Positions 28,610 through 37,972 of a stretch of DNA of 64,000 bases are shown here, in pieces. The notes below the pieces were generated by a model. The model was not told the origin of the DNA and ran no database searches. It was given only the letters and a program-made list of their open reading frames with translations. This stretch comes from Lachnospiraceae bacterium (GTDB lineage: Bacteria > Bacillota > Clostridia > Lachnospirales > Lachnospiraceae), in NCBI GenBank assembly GCA_009777715.1, contig WRLH01000018.1:1-64000 (forward strand), given 5' to 3'. Position 1 is the stretch's first letter, and each line of letters begins with the position of its first letter. Both the position numbers and the translations under genes were made by a program.

Positions 28610-29617
28610 CTACCGTACCTTAAAAGGAAGCCCCATTTTTTTCTGGACCTTTTGCAAGGTCTTTCCTGCCACAGACGAGGCTTTTTCGGCATTGGCTTTG
28701 ATAATGCTGTCAATATAAGCTTTGTCCGCTTTTAGCTCATCATAGCGTTCTTGTAATGGCTTTAGGCAATCGGCAACGGTTTCGCCAACGGCTGCTTTCA
28801 GCTCGCCATAGCCTTTGCCATTAAATTCGGCCGCGGCTTCTTTTGCGCTTGTTTCTTTAAAGATGGCGTAAATGTCTAGGAGGTTGCTGACACCAGGCTG
28901 ATTTTCCGGGTCATATTTGACCTCGGCCAAACTGTCGGTGACAGCTTTTTTGAATTTACGGATAATTGTATCGCGGTCATCAAGCAAAAAGACACAGGAA
29001 TTTATGTTTTCGTCCGACTTTGACATCTTTTTTTTCGGGTCTTGTAAGCTAAGGACTTTTGCCCCGCTTTTGCCAAGATGAGCTTCGGGAATCGTAAAAA
29101 CATCACCATAAATCGCATTAAAACGCTGGGCGATGTCACGGCAAAGCTCAATATGCTGTTTTTGGTCCTTGCCGACCGGGACGTAATCAGCCTGATAAAG
29201 CAAGATATCCGCCGCCTGCAAAACCGGATAGGTAAAGAGCCCGGTATTTAGATTGGTTTCATGCTTGGCGGATTTGTCTTTAAACTGGGTCATCCGGTTA
29301 AGCTCGCCAAGATAAGTAAAGCAATTAAGAATCCATGCCAGCTCTGAATGGGCTGGGACATGGGATTGGTAAAAAATGCAGTTCCTCACTGGGTCAAGCC
29401 CGGCGGCGATATAAAGCATTAGGACATCACGTGAGCAATTCCTAAGCACGGCCGGCTCATGGCGGATTGTAATCGAGTGCAGGTCAACAACCGAATAAAA
29501 GCATTCGTATTTTTCGCTTAAAGAGACCCAGTTCTTTAATGCACCCAAATAATTGCCTAGTTGCAAGGTGCTGGTTGCTTGCATTCCGCTAAATAGGACT
29601 GGTTTTCCGTCTAACAT
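28610..29617 (-). CDS. trpS: Tryptophanyl-tRNA synthetase
   Basis: 335 residues, class I synthetase charging tRNA-Trp. The HIGH-equivalent is LQLGNYLGALKNW at residues 17-29, and the second signature is KKMSKSDENIN near residue 200. VGKDQKQHIELCRDIAQRFN is the tryptophan-binding region. The start at 29617 has GGAGG correctly placed; the track-length extension upstream is not needed. No T-box leader precedes it; the next gene upstream ends 44 nt away. Confidence 0.96.
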   Translation of the reverse strand: MLDGKPVLFSGMQATSTLQLGNYLGALKNWVSLSEKYECFYSVVDLHSITIRHEPAVLRNCSRDVLMLYIAAGLDPVRNCIFYQSHVPAHSELAWILNCFTYLGELNRMTQFKDKSAKHETNLNTGLFTYPVLQAADILLYQADYVPVGKDQKQHIELCRDIAQRFNAIYGDVFTIPEAHLGKSGAKVLSLQDPKKKMSKSDENINSCVFLLDDRDTIIRKFKKAVTDSLAEVKYDPENQPGVSNLLDIYAIFKETSAKEAAAEFNGKGYGELKAAVGETVADCLKPLQERYDELKADKAYIDSIIKANAEKASSVAGKTLQKVQKKMGLPFKVR

Positions 29618-29661
29618 GGTCGTTCCTCCATATAAAAATGTACCATTTTTTGCTTGTTTCG

Positions 29662-30231
29662 TCAAGGGGCGGATTTGGGTTTCGCGTTACCCTTAAGCAA
29701 CTTCCGCAAATACCCATAAGTCTCTTTCTCGCCCTCACAAGCAAGCTTATTAAGCAAAAATTCTAATAGCTTGCGGGTGTCTTCGTGGATCGGGGCAGGG
29801 TCTTTTCCGCTTTGGTAATAGATAAGGGCGGATGCGTCGGTGTATGTACCGTGATTATAAACCTTGCAGGCCGCGACACGGTCCATCAACATCTCCGCGA
29901 CATATTTTAGGGGCATTGGGGCCGGGGCAATGCCGCTTGGCAAAGCGCGGATGCTATAATCAATCCAATATTCATAATGGTGCTTGTTCCGCCCTTTGTG
30001 GTGAAGCCAGGCACTTGAGTAACCAATCTCTTTCCGCTCGGCGTTATTGGGGCTTTGCGTGCCTTGGAAATATTTTACGCCCACCCAAAACTCTGCCGGG
30101 CTGAATTTTGATAAATCATGAAACAAGCCTTGCTTGTAAAGGCCAACCTTAAAACAGCCAATCATCACAAGATGGCGATGGTAAAGAACGGTTTTTAGAT
30201 GTTTAAAGAAGGAGCTGAAATAAAGACGCAT
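29662..30231 (-). CDS. DUF5662 family protein
   Basis: 189 residues. The family pattern is visible: an N-terminal HLKTVLYHRHLV, then GLFHDLSKFSPAEF (His-Asp), AWLHHKGRNKHHYEYW (His pairs) and a late MLMDRVAACKVYN. Conserved His/Asp suggest a metal-dependent, HD-like activity, but no function is established. The start has GGAGAGGAG 4 nt upstream and overlaps the previous gene by 37 nt, so it is translationally linked to it. Confidence 0.75.
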   Translation of the reverse strand: MRLYFSSFFKHLKTVLYHRHLVMIGCFKVGLYKQGLFHDLSKFSPAEFWVGVKYFQGTQSPNNAERKEIGYSSAWLHHKGRNKHHYEYWIDYSIRALPSGIAPAPMPLKYVAEMLMDRVAACKVYNHGTYTDASALIYYQSGKDPAPIHEDTRKLLEFLLNKLACEGEKETYGYLRKLLKGNAKPKSAP

Positions 30232-32012
30232 ACACTCCTCTCCACCATTTTAATGGTTTGCGTAACATTGCTTTTTGAATTTGGGCTTGATAAAATCTCC
30301 GGCTCTCTTTCATCAGTTGAATAAACTAAATGCCAAGTAAGTTCCTCTTTAAAGGCGGGCAAAGCAAGTAAAGCCTCCTGCCAGAACATATTAATCGCAA
30401 TAAAAATGAAATCATCTTTTGCGTTGGTTTCTGTTTTTGCATACAAACCGCATAGCTTGATTCCGATTGTCCGGCTATAAGGGCTAAGGTCAGGGCGGAA
30501 AGCGCCTTCGCCATGATAAGAAATGTCGGGATAACCACATCTTTGCCAGTCGAGAATCTGTAACTCGCTGGAAAGATGAAGAATAGGATGATTTTTCCGG
30601 AATGCTATCAGTTTTTGGGTGAAGCTTAATAATTCAGGCTCATTTTTGGGCCATTTAAGCCACCAGGTCTCATTGTCAGATGAGTAAGCGTTGTTATTGC
30701 CGCTGCGCGAGTTTAAAAACTCATCACCGCTAAAAATAAAAGGGCTGCCCTGTGAAAGAAATAATAAAGATAAAGCATTTTTAAGCTGTCTTTCACGCAA
30801 AGCTGCCACTTTTTTCTTCCTGCTTGGTCCTTCAATTCCGCAGTTCCAGCTGTAATTATAATTAGTTCCGTCCTGATTGGCTTCCCCGTTTGGCTCATTT
30901 CTTTTTTTGTCATAGGAAACCATGTCATAAAGCGAAAAACCGTCATAATTCGCCAGATAATTGATACTGTTTAGCTGGCCGGGATTATGGCGGTGATGAT
31001 GTAAAAAGGCATTTACCTTGTCCTCATCACTTTTGAGGAATTGACGGACTTCGGCGCGGAAATGATCGCGGAAAACGCCGACATTTTTGTAGCGGGGGTT
31101 TTCGATCGCATAATCATATTCATTATAAACAATCTTTGTCCCCGATAAAACCGGGTCTTCGACGATGACCGCTAACGGTATCTTAGTGCCAAGCAAAAAA
31201 ATACCATCTAGATGATATTCAATGACCCAAAAGCGCAAAATATCAAGGATATCCGATGGGCAAAAATCGGGCGGAAAATAAAAATACATATATGCTTCAA
31301 TTCCGTTACTGTGCAGGGCTTTTACCATTGATTTAAAAGCAAAATCGGGCCGCTCTTTTCCGGCAAAAGAAGCTTTTGGCGCGTAATAAAACCCCTCTTT
31401 AAAACCCCAGCAATTAAGCCTTAAGACTTCATTTCCGCTTTTTTTGTCAATGATTTTTTCACATTCATTAAAATCATAGGCTGGCATGAGCAAGATTCCG
31501 GTAATCCCCAAATCACATAAATAAGGGATTTTCTCGCAGATTCCGGCAAAAAGCCCTTTTTTCCCTACCCGTGAACTTTTGTGCATTGTGAAAGCCCGGA
31601 CATTTAAGCCATAGATAATGCTGTCATGATATTTGATGTCCGGCATAACATCATCTTCCCAGTCAAAATCATTAAGGTAAAAACCGGCGCGGAGATTTTG
31701 GCTGTTATCCTTGCCCCATTTCTCGTTGCCATAAATAATCCTTGCCTCATTGTCAATAAAAGTTTCGTCTTCCTGATAAAAAAGATATGAATGCTTGGCG
31801 GTGACTTTCATGTTGATTTTAAGCCCATATAAACAGCCTCGTTTCCCTCTTTCAGAAAAAGGGAAACGATAAGAATTATTTTGGCCGTCATATATGATTA
31901 CGCCGCAATTTTTTCCGCTGACCTGGCCCGTGCTAAAAGAAACGCTTCCGGGTTCGGCAATAGTACCTTTTTGCTGCGGGGAAAAATAAGCAGCCTTAAG
32001 TGATTGCTTCAT
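30195..32012 (-). CDS. GlgX/pullulanase-like GH13 protein with degenerate catalytic site
   Basis: 605 residues. The fold is recognisable: N-terminal beta module (1-115), then a GH13 barrel with YGLNVRAFTMHKSS, LANYDGFSLYDMVSY, NYSWNCGIEGP and SQGSPFIFSGDEF typical of glycogen debranching enzymes. However, region I (normally DVVYNH) reads AYMYFYFPP at 240-248, the nucleophile region (normally GFRFD) reads GIFLLG at 270-275, and the conserved His before Asp357 is Tyr. The protein probably does not hydrolyse glucan and may bind it or regulate. It starts 21 nt after rubrerythrin with AAAGG upstream. Confidence 0.75.
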   Translation of the reverse strand: MKQSLKAAYFSPQQKGTIAEPGSVSFSTGQVSGKNCGVIIYDGQNNSYRFPFSERGKRGCLYGLKINMKVTAKHSYLFYQEDETFIDNEARIIYGNEKWGKDNSQNLRAGFYLNDFDWEDDVMPDIKYHDSIIYGLNVRAFTMHKSSRVGKKGLFAGICEKIPYLCDLGITGILLMPAYDFNECEKIIDKKSGNEVLRLNCWGFKEGFYYAPKASFAGKERPDFAFKSMVKALHSNGIEAYMYFYFPPDFCPSDILDILRFWVIEYHLDGIFLLGTKIPLAVIVEDPVLSGTKIVYNEYDYAIENPRYKNVGVFRDHFRAEVRQFLKSDEDKVNAFLHHHRHNPGQLNSINYLANYDGFSLYDMVSYDKKRNEPNGEANQDGTNYNYSWNCGIEGPSRKKKVAALRERQLKNALSLLFLSQGSPFIFSGDEFLNSRSGNNNAYSSDNETWWLKWPKNEPELLSFTQKLIAFRKNHPILHLSSELQILDWQRCGYPDISYHGEGAFRPDLSPYSRTIGIKLCGLYAKTETNAKDDFIFIAINMFWQEALLALPAFKEELTWHLVYSTDEREPEILSSPNSKSNVTQTIKMVERSVCVFISAPSLNI

Positions 32013-32033
32013 GCGATACCTTTTTATATAGTA

Positions 32034-32576
32034 TTAGTAGTTTACAGCTTTTAATTCAAAATAAGCTTGCGGATGATTGCAAACCGGGCATTTCACCGGG
32101 GCATTTTCCATGTCGGCAAGATGGCCGCAATTCCGGCACAGCCAGACTGCTTTTTGGTTTTTCTTAAAAATAGTGCCCTCTTCTAAGTTTCCTAGCAATG
32201 TGCGGTAACGTTCCTCATGATGTTTTTCAATTTTGCCCACGCTTTCAAATAAGAAAGCAATATTGGCAAACCCTTCTTCCCTTGCCTCATTAGCCATCCG
32301 CTGATACATATCGGTCCACTCTTCATTTTCGCCAGCGGCGGCGGCGCGTAAATTTTCTGCCGTTGAGGGAATGTTTCCATCACATAATAATTTGAACCAC
32401 AGCTTGGCGTGTTCTTTTTCATTAAAAGCAGTTTCCTCAAAAAAAGCGGCGATTTGCTCATAGCCTTCATTTTTTGCTTTGGAAGCAAAATATGTATACT
32501 TATTGCGTGCCATGCTTTCCCCGGCAAAAGCCTCCATTAAATTCTTTTCTGTTTTAGTTCCTTTTAAATTTGCCAT
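32034..32576 (-). CDS. Rubrerythrin
   Basis: 180 residues. A non-haem iron peroxidase protecting anaerobes from peroxide. The four-helix diiron domain has [34 protein letters not shown] and IEKHHEERY. The C-terminal rubredoxin domain has CRNCGH and CPVCNH for one FeS4 iron. The start at 32576 follows AAAGGAG; the longer reading lacks support. It heads the co-directional cluster running to miaA/abfA and has an inverted repeat over its promoter. Confidence 0.93.
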   Translation of the reverse strand: MANLKGTKTEKNLMEAFAGESMARNKYTYFASKAKNEGYEQIAAFFEETAFNEKEHAKLWFKLLCDGNIPSTAENLRAAAAGENEEWTDMYQRMANEAREEGFANIAFLFESVGKIEKHHEERYRTLLGNLEEGTIFKKNQKAVWLCRNCGHLADMENAPVKCPVCNHPQAYFELKAVNY

Positions 32577-32594
32577 CGTTTCTCCTTTCAATTT

Positions 32595-32624
32595 ATTGAC
32601 CAATCCAGTCAATAATGCTGTCAA
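32595..32624 (-). promoter_or_regulatory. Rubrerythrin promoter region with an inverted repeat
   Basis: Minus-strand TTGACA at 32619-32624. At the -10 position lies an inverted repeat ATTGAC-N7-GTCAAT (32595-32613), a possible operator. No good TATAAT is present at 17 bp, so the -10 assignment is uncertain. The repeat does not match a PerR or Fur box. Confidence 0.4.
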
Positions 32625-32697
32625 CTTTCTTAAGTGATATTAACAGAAATTTTTGCGCTTTGCAAGTGGCTTGAATCAAAATTCGACTAAAAATTGC

Positions 32698-32794
32698 TTG
32701 ACATTAAGCAGAAAATAGTCCACAATAAATCATATCCGCAATATGGTGCGGGATTTGAAAAGTATAAAAGTAGAAAGAATGAAATTCTTTCTAC
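32698..32794 (+). promoter_or_regulatory. Promoter and leader hairpin of the DUF1292 gene
   Basis: TTGACA at 32698-32703 and CACAAT 17 bp later (32721-32726). The leader contains a perfect 11-bp-stem hairpin with a GAA loop at 32770-32794, about 30 nt before the start codon. No U-run follows it. Confidence 0.45.
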
Positions 32795-32825
32795 TGGAGA
32801 CTTTGAAAGGGACGTGGAGGTACTA

Positions 32826-33179
32826 ATGGCTAAGCAAAAAGCAGATTTTATTGAAATGGACGATGATATCCTCGTCAGCTTGGAGATGGATGATGGGACG
32901 ACAGTAATTTGCGCGATCATTAGTGTCCTGCCCGTTTTAGAAAAAGATTATATTGCCCTATTGCCGCTTCCAGAAGACGGTGAGCTAGATGAAGATAGCG
33001 AAATCTGGTTTTACCGTTGTTTATTAGATGAAAAGCAAGAGGCCGAACCAATTATTGAATATATTGAAAGCGATGACGAGTATGACCAGGTCGCCGATGC
33101 TTTTGAAGAATTTTTGGAGAGCCTTGATTTTGAGGAATTGAGAGCAATGGAAGAAGAAAGAAATAAAGGACTCAGCTAA
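32826..33179 (+). CDS. DUF1292 family protein
   Basis: 117 residues, strongly acidic. The family core is IEMDDDILVSLEMDDGTTVICAIISVL followed by DYIALLPL and an IWFYR strand, then an acidic C-terminal helix (DEYDQVADAFEEFLESLDFEE). The role of this common Firmicute family is unknown. The start at 32826 has GGAGG 6 nt upstream; the longer reading begins inside the promoter. Confidence 0.8.
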   Translation: MAKQKADFIEMDDDILVSLEMDDGTTVICAIISVLPVLEKDYIALLPLPEDGELDEDSEIWFYRCLLDEKQEAEPIIEYIESDDEYDQVADAFEEFLESLDFEELRAMEEERNKGLS

Positions 33180-33270
33180 ATAGTAGTGCAATGGAAAAAG
33201 AAAATGGAAAAAGAGAGAAATAAATGAGTCTTTCAAGATGTTGTATTTCCAAAAAACGAGGTGCTGCAAT

Positions 33271-34215
33271 TTGAATACGATAACGATGGTGAAATCTATT
33301 ATTTACAACAACTTAAAGCCAACATATTGTGGCGGCGGCGAAACACATTCAGCTCGTTATTGTTATTCAGTTTGGATGAGACATTTAGTTATGGCATTTA
33401 ACAATGGTTTAAGTAAAATTCCTGCAAAAGTTGCTGAATTTGGCCCCGGCAATACGATAGGCTCGGGTCTCTCTGCAATGCTTTGTGGGGCCGACGAGCT
33501 TTATTGCTTAGATATTTTTAATTATGCAAATACACACCAAAATCAACTTTTATTTGATGAACTGGTTAAGATGTTCATGAAAAAAATGGATATACCCGAT
33601 GATGTGGAATTTCCAGCTATTAAGCCGAAATTGCAGGATTATTCTTTTCCGTCAAATATCCTTACAAAAGAAAAACTGGTAAAATCATTAGACAAAGAAC
33701 GGATAAATAGAATTAGGGAATGTATTGGGTCTTTATCCGAAAAAAAATATAAAGAAAAGGTATTATACATAGCCCCTTGGGATAGCAAAGATGCCCATTT
33801 AACAGATGTGGATTTTATATTTTCACAGGCTGTTTTAGAACATATCGATAATTTAGAGGACGCATATGCTTTTTTCAGTAAAGCAATATCAGATAATGGC
33901 TATATGGGGCATCAAATCGACTTCAAATGCCATGGAACGGCAACAAAGTGGAATGGCCATTGGTCATACAGCAAATTGCTGTTCAAGCTATATAGGGGCA
34001 AAAAACCTTACTTAATAAATCGACAGCCTTTTTCAGTACATGAATTAGCGGCAGAAAAATATGGTTTTAATTTAGTTAATGTCACAAAACAATATTCTGA
34101 TGAAGAAGGCATTAAGCGTAGACAACTAAAAAAACCATTCAAACATATTACTGATGAAGATTTGATAACATCTGGGGCATATGTTTTATTCAATACTCTA
34201 AGGGATAAGCATTAA
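33271..34215 (+). CDS. SAM-dependent methyltransferase-like protein
   Basis: 314 residues, AT-rich. The nucleotide-binding loop VAEFGPGNTIGSGLSAMLCGADELYCLDI corresponds to motif I/post I of class I methyltransferases, and DFIFSQAVLEHIDNLEDAYAFF to motif IV plus the usual following helix. Substrate unknown; relatives often act on surface glycans or lipids. The start is a TTG at 33271 with GAGGTG 7 nt upstream; an ATG at 33286 is the alternative. No neighbour explains it. Confidence 0.65.
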   Translation: MNTITMVKSIIYNNLKPTYCGGGETHSARYCYSVWMRHLVMAFNNGLSKIPAKVAEFGPGNTIGSGLSAMLCGADELYCLDIFNYANTHQNQLLFDELVKMFMKKMDIPDDVEFPAIKPKLQDYSFPSNILTKEKLVKSLDKERINRIRECIGSLSEKKYKEKVLYIAPWDSKDAHLTDVDFIFSQAVLEHIDNLEDAYAFFSKAISDNGYMGHQIDFKCHGTATKWNGHWSYSKLLFKLYRGKKPYLINRQPFSVHELAAEKYGFNLVNVTKQYSDEEGIKRRQLKKPFKHITDEDLITSGAYVLFNTLRDKH

Positions 34216-34258
34216 AAATTTCGATGGCACGTTCCGTTCAGAAGCTATATTTATTCTT

Positions 34259-34639
34259 TTAATTAATTAAATCCGTAAAATAACCAGTCAGCTCATCAAA
34301 GCCATTATTGATAAAGCCGTGAATGCTGGCGGAATCAATTCTCCAAAGGCTTAAGCCAGCTTGGTCAATGAAAATATATACAGCAAATAAAATAACGGCT
34401 ATCAGCAAGCGCATTTTGAAAGATTTAAGCGGCTTTGCGTCAAGTTGCCCGGCTTTTTCCTTGGGCGCTCCGGCTAAAGCGGCGGCTTCAAGCCCATATA
34501 GCTCACTTTTTGGCGTGGGCTGCCGTGGTTTTCCATATAAAAGATATTCCCGGTTGCTTAAGGTATTGCGGTTCTGATGCTGCTCCAACCGCACCCGGCG
34601 GACCAGCTCAAGCTTCCTATCTGTCCCAATTTGCCCCAT
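34259..34639 (-). CDS. Hypothetical small membrane protein
   Basis: 126 residues with one transmembrane segment (about 78-95, LLIAVILFAVYIFI). The N-terminal part is polar and basic (RKLELVRRVRLEQHQNRNTLSNREYLLYG), and the short C-terminal part ends GFDELTGYFTDLIN. No family is recognised. The ribosome binding site is weakly spaced. It converges with the methyltransferase gene and lies downstream of the lipoprotein gene. Confidence 0.5.
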   Translation of the reverse strand: MGQIGTDRKLELVRRVRLEQHQNRNTLSNREYLLYGKPRQPTPKSELYGLEAAALAGAPKEKAGQLDAKPLKSFKMRLLIAVILFAVYIFIDQAGLSLWRIDSASIHGFINNGFDELTGYFTDLIN

Positions 34640-34739
34640 CTTAATAATCCATGCCTTCCAAAAACTATGGCTGTCCTATTTCTTTTTATAAGGTATGAGG
34701 CTGGTGGGGGAAATATGTATGCTTTCATAAAATGCGCTT

Positions 34740-35504
34740 TTACCTTAATTCACTCAAATAAATCTCAATCCGGTTGGCCGCAACATCGGCGGCGGCTTCG
34801 GCAGATTTTGCCCCGGTGAAAAATGACTGCGCTTCTTCATTAAGGATATCGCTTATCTGCTCATTTAAGCTTTCAGCTTTTGTAACACGAGCAATTAAGT
34901 CCTTAAGCTTAAACTTTTCTTCTTCCGTGGCCGGATATGATTCAAATACTATGTCACTCCCCTTAAAAGCAGCCGCCATTCCTTTATCTTCACTCATATG
35001 TATTTCTAACGCGCTTTTTCTGATTGGCAGACTTGAAAAGCCATTAGTTTGGAACTTATCATCCAGCAGAAAGCTGACAAAAGACCATGCGGCTTCTTTG
35101 TTTAAACAGCTTTGATTTATCGAAAGAACCATATCTGATTGGACAATATGCCCGCCCTCTTCTACTGCCGGAAAACCAAGAAAAACTGCCGTGCCGCTAT
35201 ACTCAAACCAAACTAATTGAAGCATTGCCATCGAATCGATAATGTTAGTGCTAAATTTAACTGAACCGTCTTTCTCTTCATAATCTTTTATCTCAAGATA
35301 GTAAAGTTCATTTAACCCATTAAAAGAAGATACTGCATTCCTAATCACAAATTCACTAGTGGCAAAAATAGTATCTTGATAAAGACCAATAACCAGCCGC
35401 TCTCTTTCACCACGTGTCCCATCTTCCTCTGGACGTCCGCCATCGGCACTTGCGCAAGCAGTTAAAAACATAATTGCCATTAGCAAAAAAATGATTTTTT
35501 TCAC
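34740..35504 (-). CDS. Lipoprotein, shortened extracellular solute-binding protein
   Basis: 254 residues. The lipobox is LTAC after a classic signal peptide, so it should be anchored to the membrane exterior. The body resembles ABC sugar-binding proteins but is about half of their usual 420-600 residues. The opening beta strand (LVIGLYQDTIF...LNELYYLEIKDY) is followed directly by C-terminal features: AVFLGFP...GGHIVQSDMVLSINQSCLNKEAAWSFVSFLL and SLPIRKSALE. A middle portion appears lost. No permease genes are adjacent. The start is GTG with a weak AGG upstream. Confidence 0.65.
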   Translation of the reverse strand: MKKIIFLLMAIMFLTACASADGGRPEEDGTRGERERLVIGLYQDTIFATSEFVIRNAVSSFNGLNELYYLEIKDYEEKDGSVKFSTNIIDSMAMLQLVWFEYSGTAVFLGFPAVEEGGHIVQSDMVLSINQSCLNKEAAWSFVSFLLDDKFQTNGFSSLPIRKSALEIHMSEDKGMAAAFKGSDIVFESYPATEEEKFKLKDLIARVTKAESLNEQISDILNEEAQSFFTGAKSAEAAADVAANRIEIYLSELR

Positions 35505-35580
35505 ATCAATTACCTATTTTCTTTACTTTTCTGGAGTTTTTATTTTTATTATCTCTATGATTTTACCAATAAATTCTGGA

Positions 35581-36555
35581 TTAAAGTCCTGCATTGCTTG
35601 CCAATAACAACGATACATTTTTTGCAATATGCCAAAACATAACCGGGGCGATGGCATTACCAATTTGGCGGTACGCATCCGCTTCGCTTCCGGCAAACTC
35701 AAACTCATCAGGAAATGATTGAATGCGTGCCGCTTCCTTAGGAGTAAAGCGGCGATATAATTCTTTTTCGGTATCAACAAGAAGGACTGGGTCGCGTGAA
35801 TTTAGGCTGACCTTAGCAAGGTGGCTTGTAACGGTAAGACAAGGTTCGTTAAGGTTTTGGGCAAGCCCGCGTTTCATATTATTCTTAGCATTTTTCATTC
35901 CAAGAACGGCGCGTTCAGAAAAATAATATTTTTTATCTTTGATTGCAAGTTCCCAAACGGCAACTGACAACGGTATGGGATTATGGGCTGTTACAGGTTC
36001 TGGGAAAGAAAAATCAACTTTTATGTCATTGCGGACCCCTACCATTATCACCCTTTCACGCTTTTGGGGAACATCATAATCCATAGCATTTACTAAAGCA
36101 TATTTGACTTTATATCCGGCATTTTCAAATTCAGCTATGACTTGTTTTATGATTCTGCCTTTATGAAGTGTCATAAAACCCTTGACGTTTTCCGCAATAA
36201 ATACCTTTGGTTGTTTGGCTTTGATAACTCGTACCATTTCCTTATAAAGATTGGCACGGTCATCAAAAGGGTCTTTGGTTGGATTGATTGTGCTGAAAGA
36301 CTGGCAAGGAAATCCCCCAACAATAACATCACAATCAGGCACTTCATGCTCTTTTATGTTTCGGATATCATCACAAACAATTTTTTCGCATTTAAAGTTC
36401 CGTTCGTGAGTTTCAAGGGCTTTTTTATCAATATCAAGAGCATAAGCTAATTCAAAAGGAAGTTTTTCATATTTTTTATTATTGAAAGTAAAATCACCAA
36501 TCATGCCGCAATCGCCGCCGCCGCACCCGGCAAATAATGAAACTACCTTAAACAT
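35581..36555 (-). CDS. DNA (cytosine-5-)-methyltransferase, downstream enzyme of the R-M locus
   Basis: 324 residues. Motif I VVSLFAGCGGGDCGM, motif IV GGFPCQSFS with catalytic Cys, motif VI AENVKG, motif VIII QKRERVIMVG and motif X RQIGNAIAPVMFWHIA are all visible; the target recognition region lies between. It methylates cytosine at C5 in DNA. The ATG has TAGGAGG 6 nt upstream and overlaps the preceding DUF3883 gene by 8 nt (ATGTTTAA). Confidence 0.93.
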   Translation of the reverse strand: MFKVVSLFAGCGGGDCGMIGDFTFNNKKYEKLPFELAYALDIDKKALETHERNFKCEKIVCDDIRNIKEHEVPDCDVIVGGFPCQSFSTINPTKDPFDDRANLYKEMVRVIKAKQPKVFIAENVKGFMTLHKGRIIKQVIAEFENAGYKVKYALVNAMDYDVPQKRERVIMVGVRNDIKVDFSFPEPVTAHNPIPLSVAVWELAIKDKKYYFSERAVLGMKNAKNNMKRGLAQNLNEPCLTVTSHLAKVSLNSRDPVLLVDTEKELYRRFTPKEAARIQSFPDEFEFAGSEADAYRQIGNAIAPVMFWHIAKNVSLLLASNAGL

Positions 36556-37972
36556 CAATAACACCTCCTACTAATTCTATAATTTTCCGGTCAACAGCGT
36601 TATTGCTAAAGTCTATTCTGTAGGTCATAGGAACAGCAGTAATTATATTATCATGACATTTTTGGGCAATATCGGTAAGCACAAATATTACAACCGCGTT
36701 ACGAATGAAATATACGCGATATATGGAATAAAATTTGCCCCACTGCTGTGACGCTATCCATTCATTCCGTGTAATATTAAGTGTGTCAATCCAGTCGCTT
36801 TTTGCAAGGTCGGGAGCGGTGACACGCTTTGTCGCCTTAACTTCAATATATTTTACAAATTCCGCGTTATTACCTGCTTCTGCAACAACAGACTGGATAT
36901 CGTAACCAAGCCCCCGTGTTTTTCCAAGATGAATTACTTTTCTTGCAAGCCTAAAATTAAAAGCGGTAACTCGCTTTTTCTCATATTCATAAACATAACG
37001 TTCACCTTCATCACCAATTTCAAAAGCGGGGGTTTGTCCGTTTTCATCGCCTGATACTTTGATAGTAACGCCAAGGGCTTCAACGGTAGTGTCAAATAGC
37101 TTTTCTTTGCCTGAGAGTGCCGAAAAATATTCTTTCCAATCAGAGAAAAACTGTTTACGGCTTTTAACAGTACTTAAATCATATGAATAGACATCAAACA
37201 ATGGTTTCTGATTATATTCTGCTGCAAAAAAATCGATGGTTTTCATTTCATTAGGATTGGGATAAATATAGCCTTTGTCGAGAATTACAAGATTAGCAAA
37301 TTCAAGTAAATTTAGTTGCTCATTTATGTGTTGCCAATTATAAGAGTGATCTTTACCGGGAACAATTATATCACGTTCAATAAAATTTATTCTGTCAGAA
37401 ATAATAGCATCATAAACTTCAAGAGGATTGGCAATGCCTTGTAGAACATCAAGAGAATTTAATATATAATATCCAATTTCTCTTGTAGTAAGATTTATGT
37501 TATTGCCTTTCGCTAAAAGCATAACTTTTAGCAAAAACGGAAATTGACGGATATTAATTTTATTTTCAATTCGCTTTTTTAGGTAGTTCCAATTTTGGCA
37601 TCCGTTAGGAAATTGCATTTTATAGCAAATATCTTTGAAAAAAGCAGGTGTATCGCCATCTGCAAGAAATTTTAAAGTACGATTAGATATGTAGACTTTT
37701 CCATCATCAGCAGTATAATACATCCCAAATAAAGTCCCGGCAATTTCGGTTCGATGATTGTCAAGGGTCTTTTGAGACGGGTCTTTTTTATCCTTTTCAT
37801 TTGCCTTAAGAAAGGGCCGAATAGCATTGTCAAAGGCTGTCTTAAAATCTTCTGAAGCGCAAGGGCAAATACTATCAATTATTTTTGCATATAAAGGCAG
37901 CAAATCGTCCATTTCGCCTTGCGATTTGCCCCTGACAATCGTGCATCGATACTGATTTTCATGGTTATACAT
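36548..37972 (-). CDS. Putative restriction endonuclease with DUF3883 domain
   Basis: 474 residues. The C-terminal DUF3883 (NO VEIN-type) domain starts at GDEGERYVYEYEKKRV (about 322). It then shows GLGYDIQS (Asp about 355) and YIEVKATK (E-x-K about 376-378), which together read as a PD-(D/E)XK catalytic site. The N-terminal 300 residues are unfamiliar and could recognise DNA. It lies between two m5C methyltransferase genes, overlapping each by exactly 8 nt, with TTAGGAG before its ATG. The natural reading is the cleaving subunit of a type II-like system, by context and motif only. Confidence 0.7.
   Translation of the reverse strand: MYNHENQYRCTIVRGKSQGEMDDLLPLYAKIIDSICPCASEDFKTAFDNAIRPFLKANEKDKKDPSQKTLDNHRTEIAGTLFGMYYTADDGKVYISNRTLKFLADGDTPAFFKDICYKMQFPNGCQNWNYLKKRIENKINIRQFPFLLKVMLLAKGNNINLTTREIGYYILNSLDVLQGIANPLEVYDAIISDRINFIERDIIVPGKDHSYNWQHINEQLNLLEFANLVILDKGYIYPNPNEMKTIDFFAAEYNQKPLFDVYSYDLSTVKSRKQFFSDWKEYFSALSGKEKLFDTTVEALGVTIKVSGDENGQTPAFEIGDEGERYVYEYEKKRVTAFNFRLARKVIHLGKTRGLGYDIQSVVAEAGNNAEFVKYIEVKATKRVTAPDLAKSDWIDTLNITRNEWIASQQWGKFYSIYRVYFIRNAVVIFVLTDIAQKCHDNIITAVPMTYRIDFSNNAVDRKIIELVGGVIDV

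Noticed and set aside
29618-29661. T-box riboswitch before trpS
   Set aside because: Only 44 nt separate it from the previous gene, and neither the T-box sequence nor an antiterminator is present.
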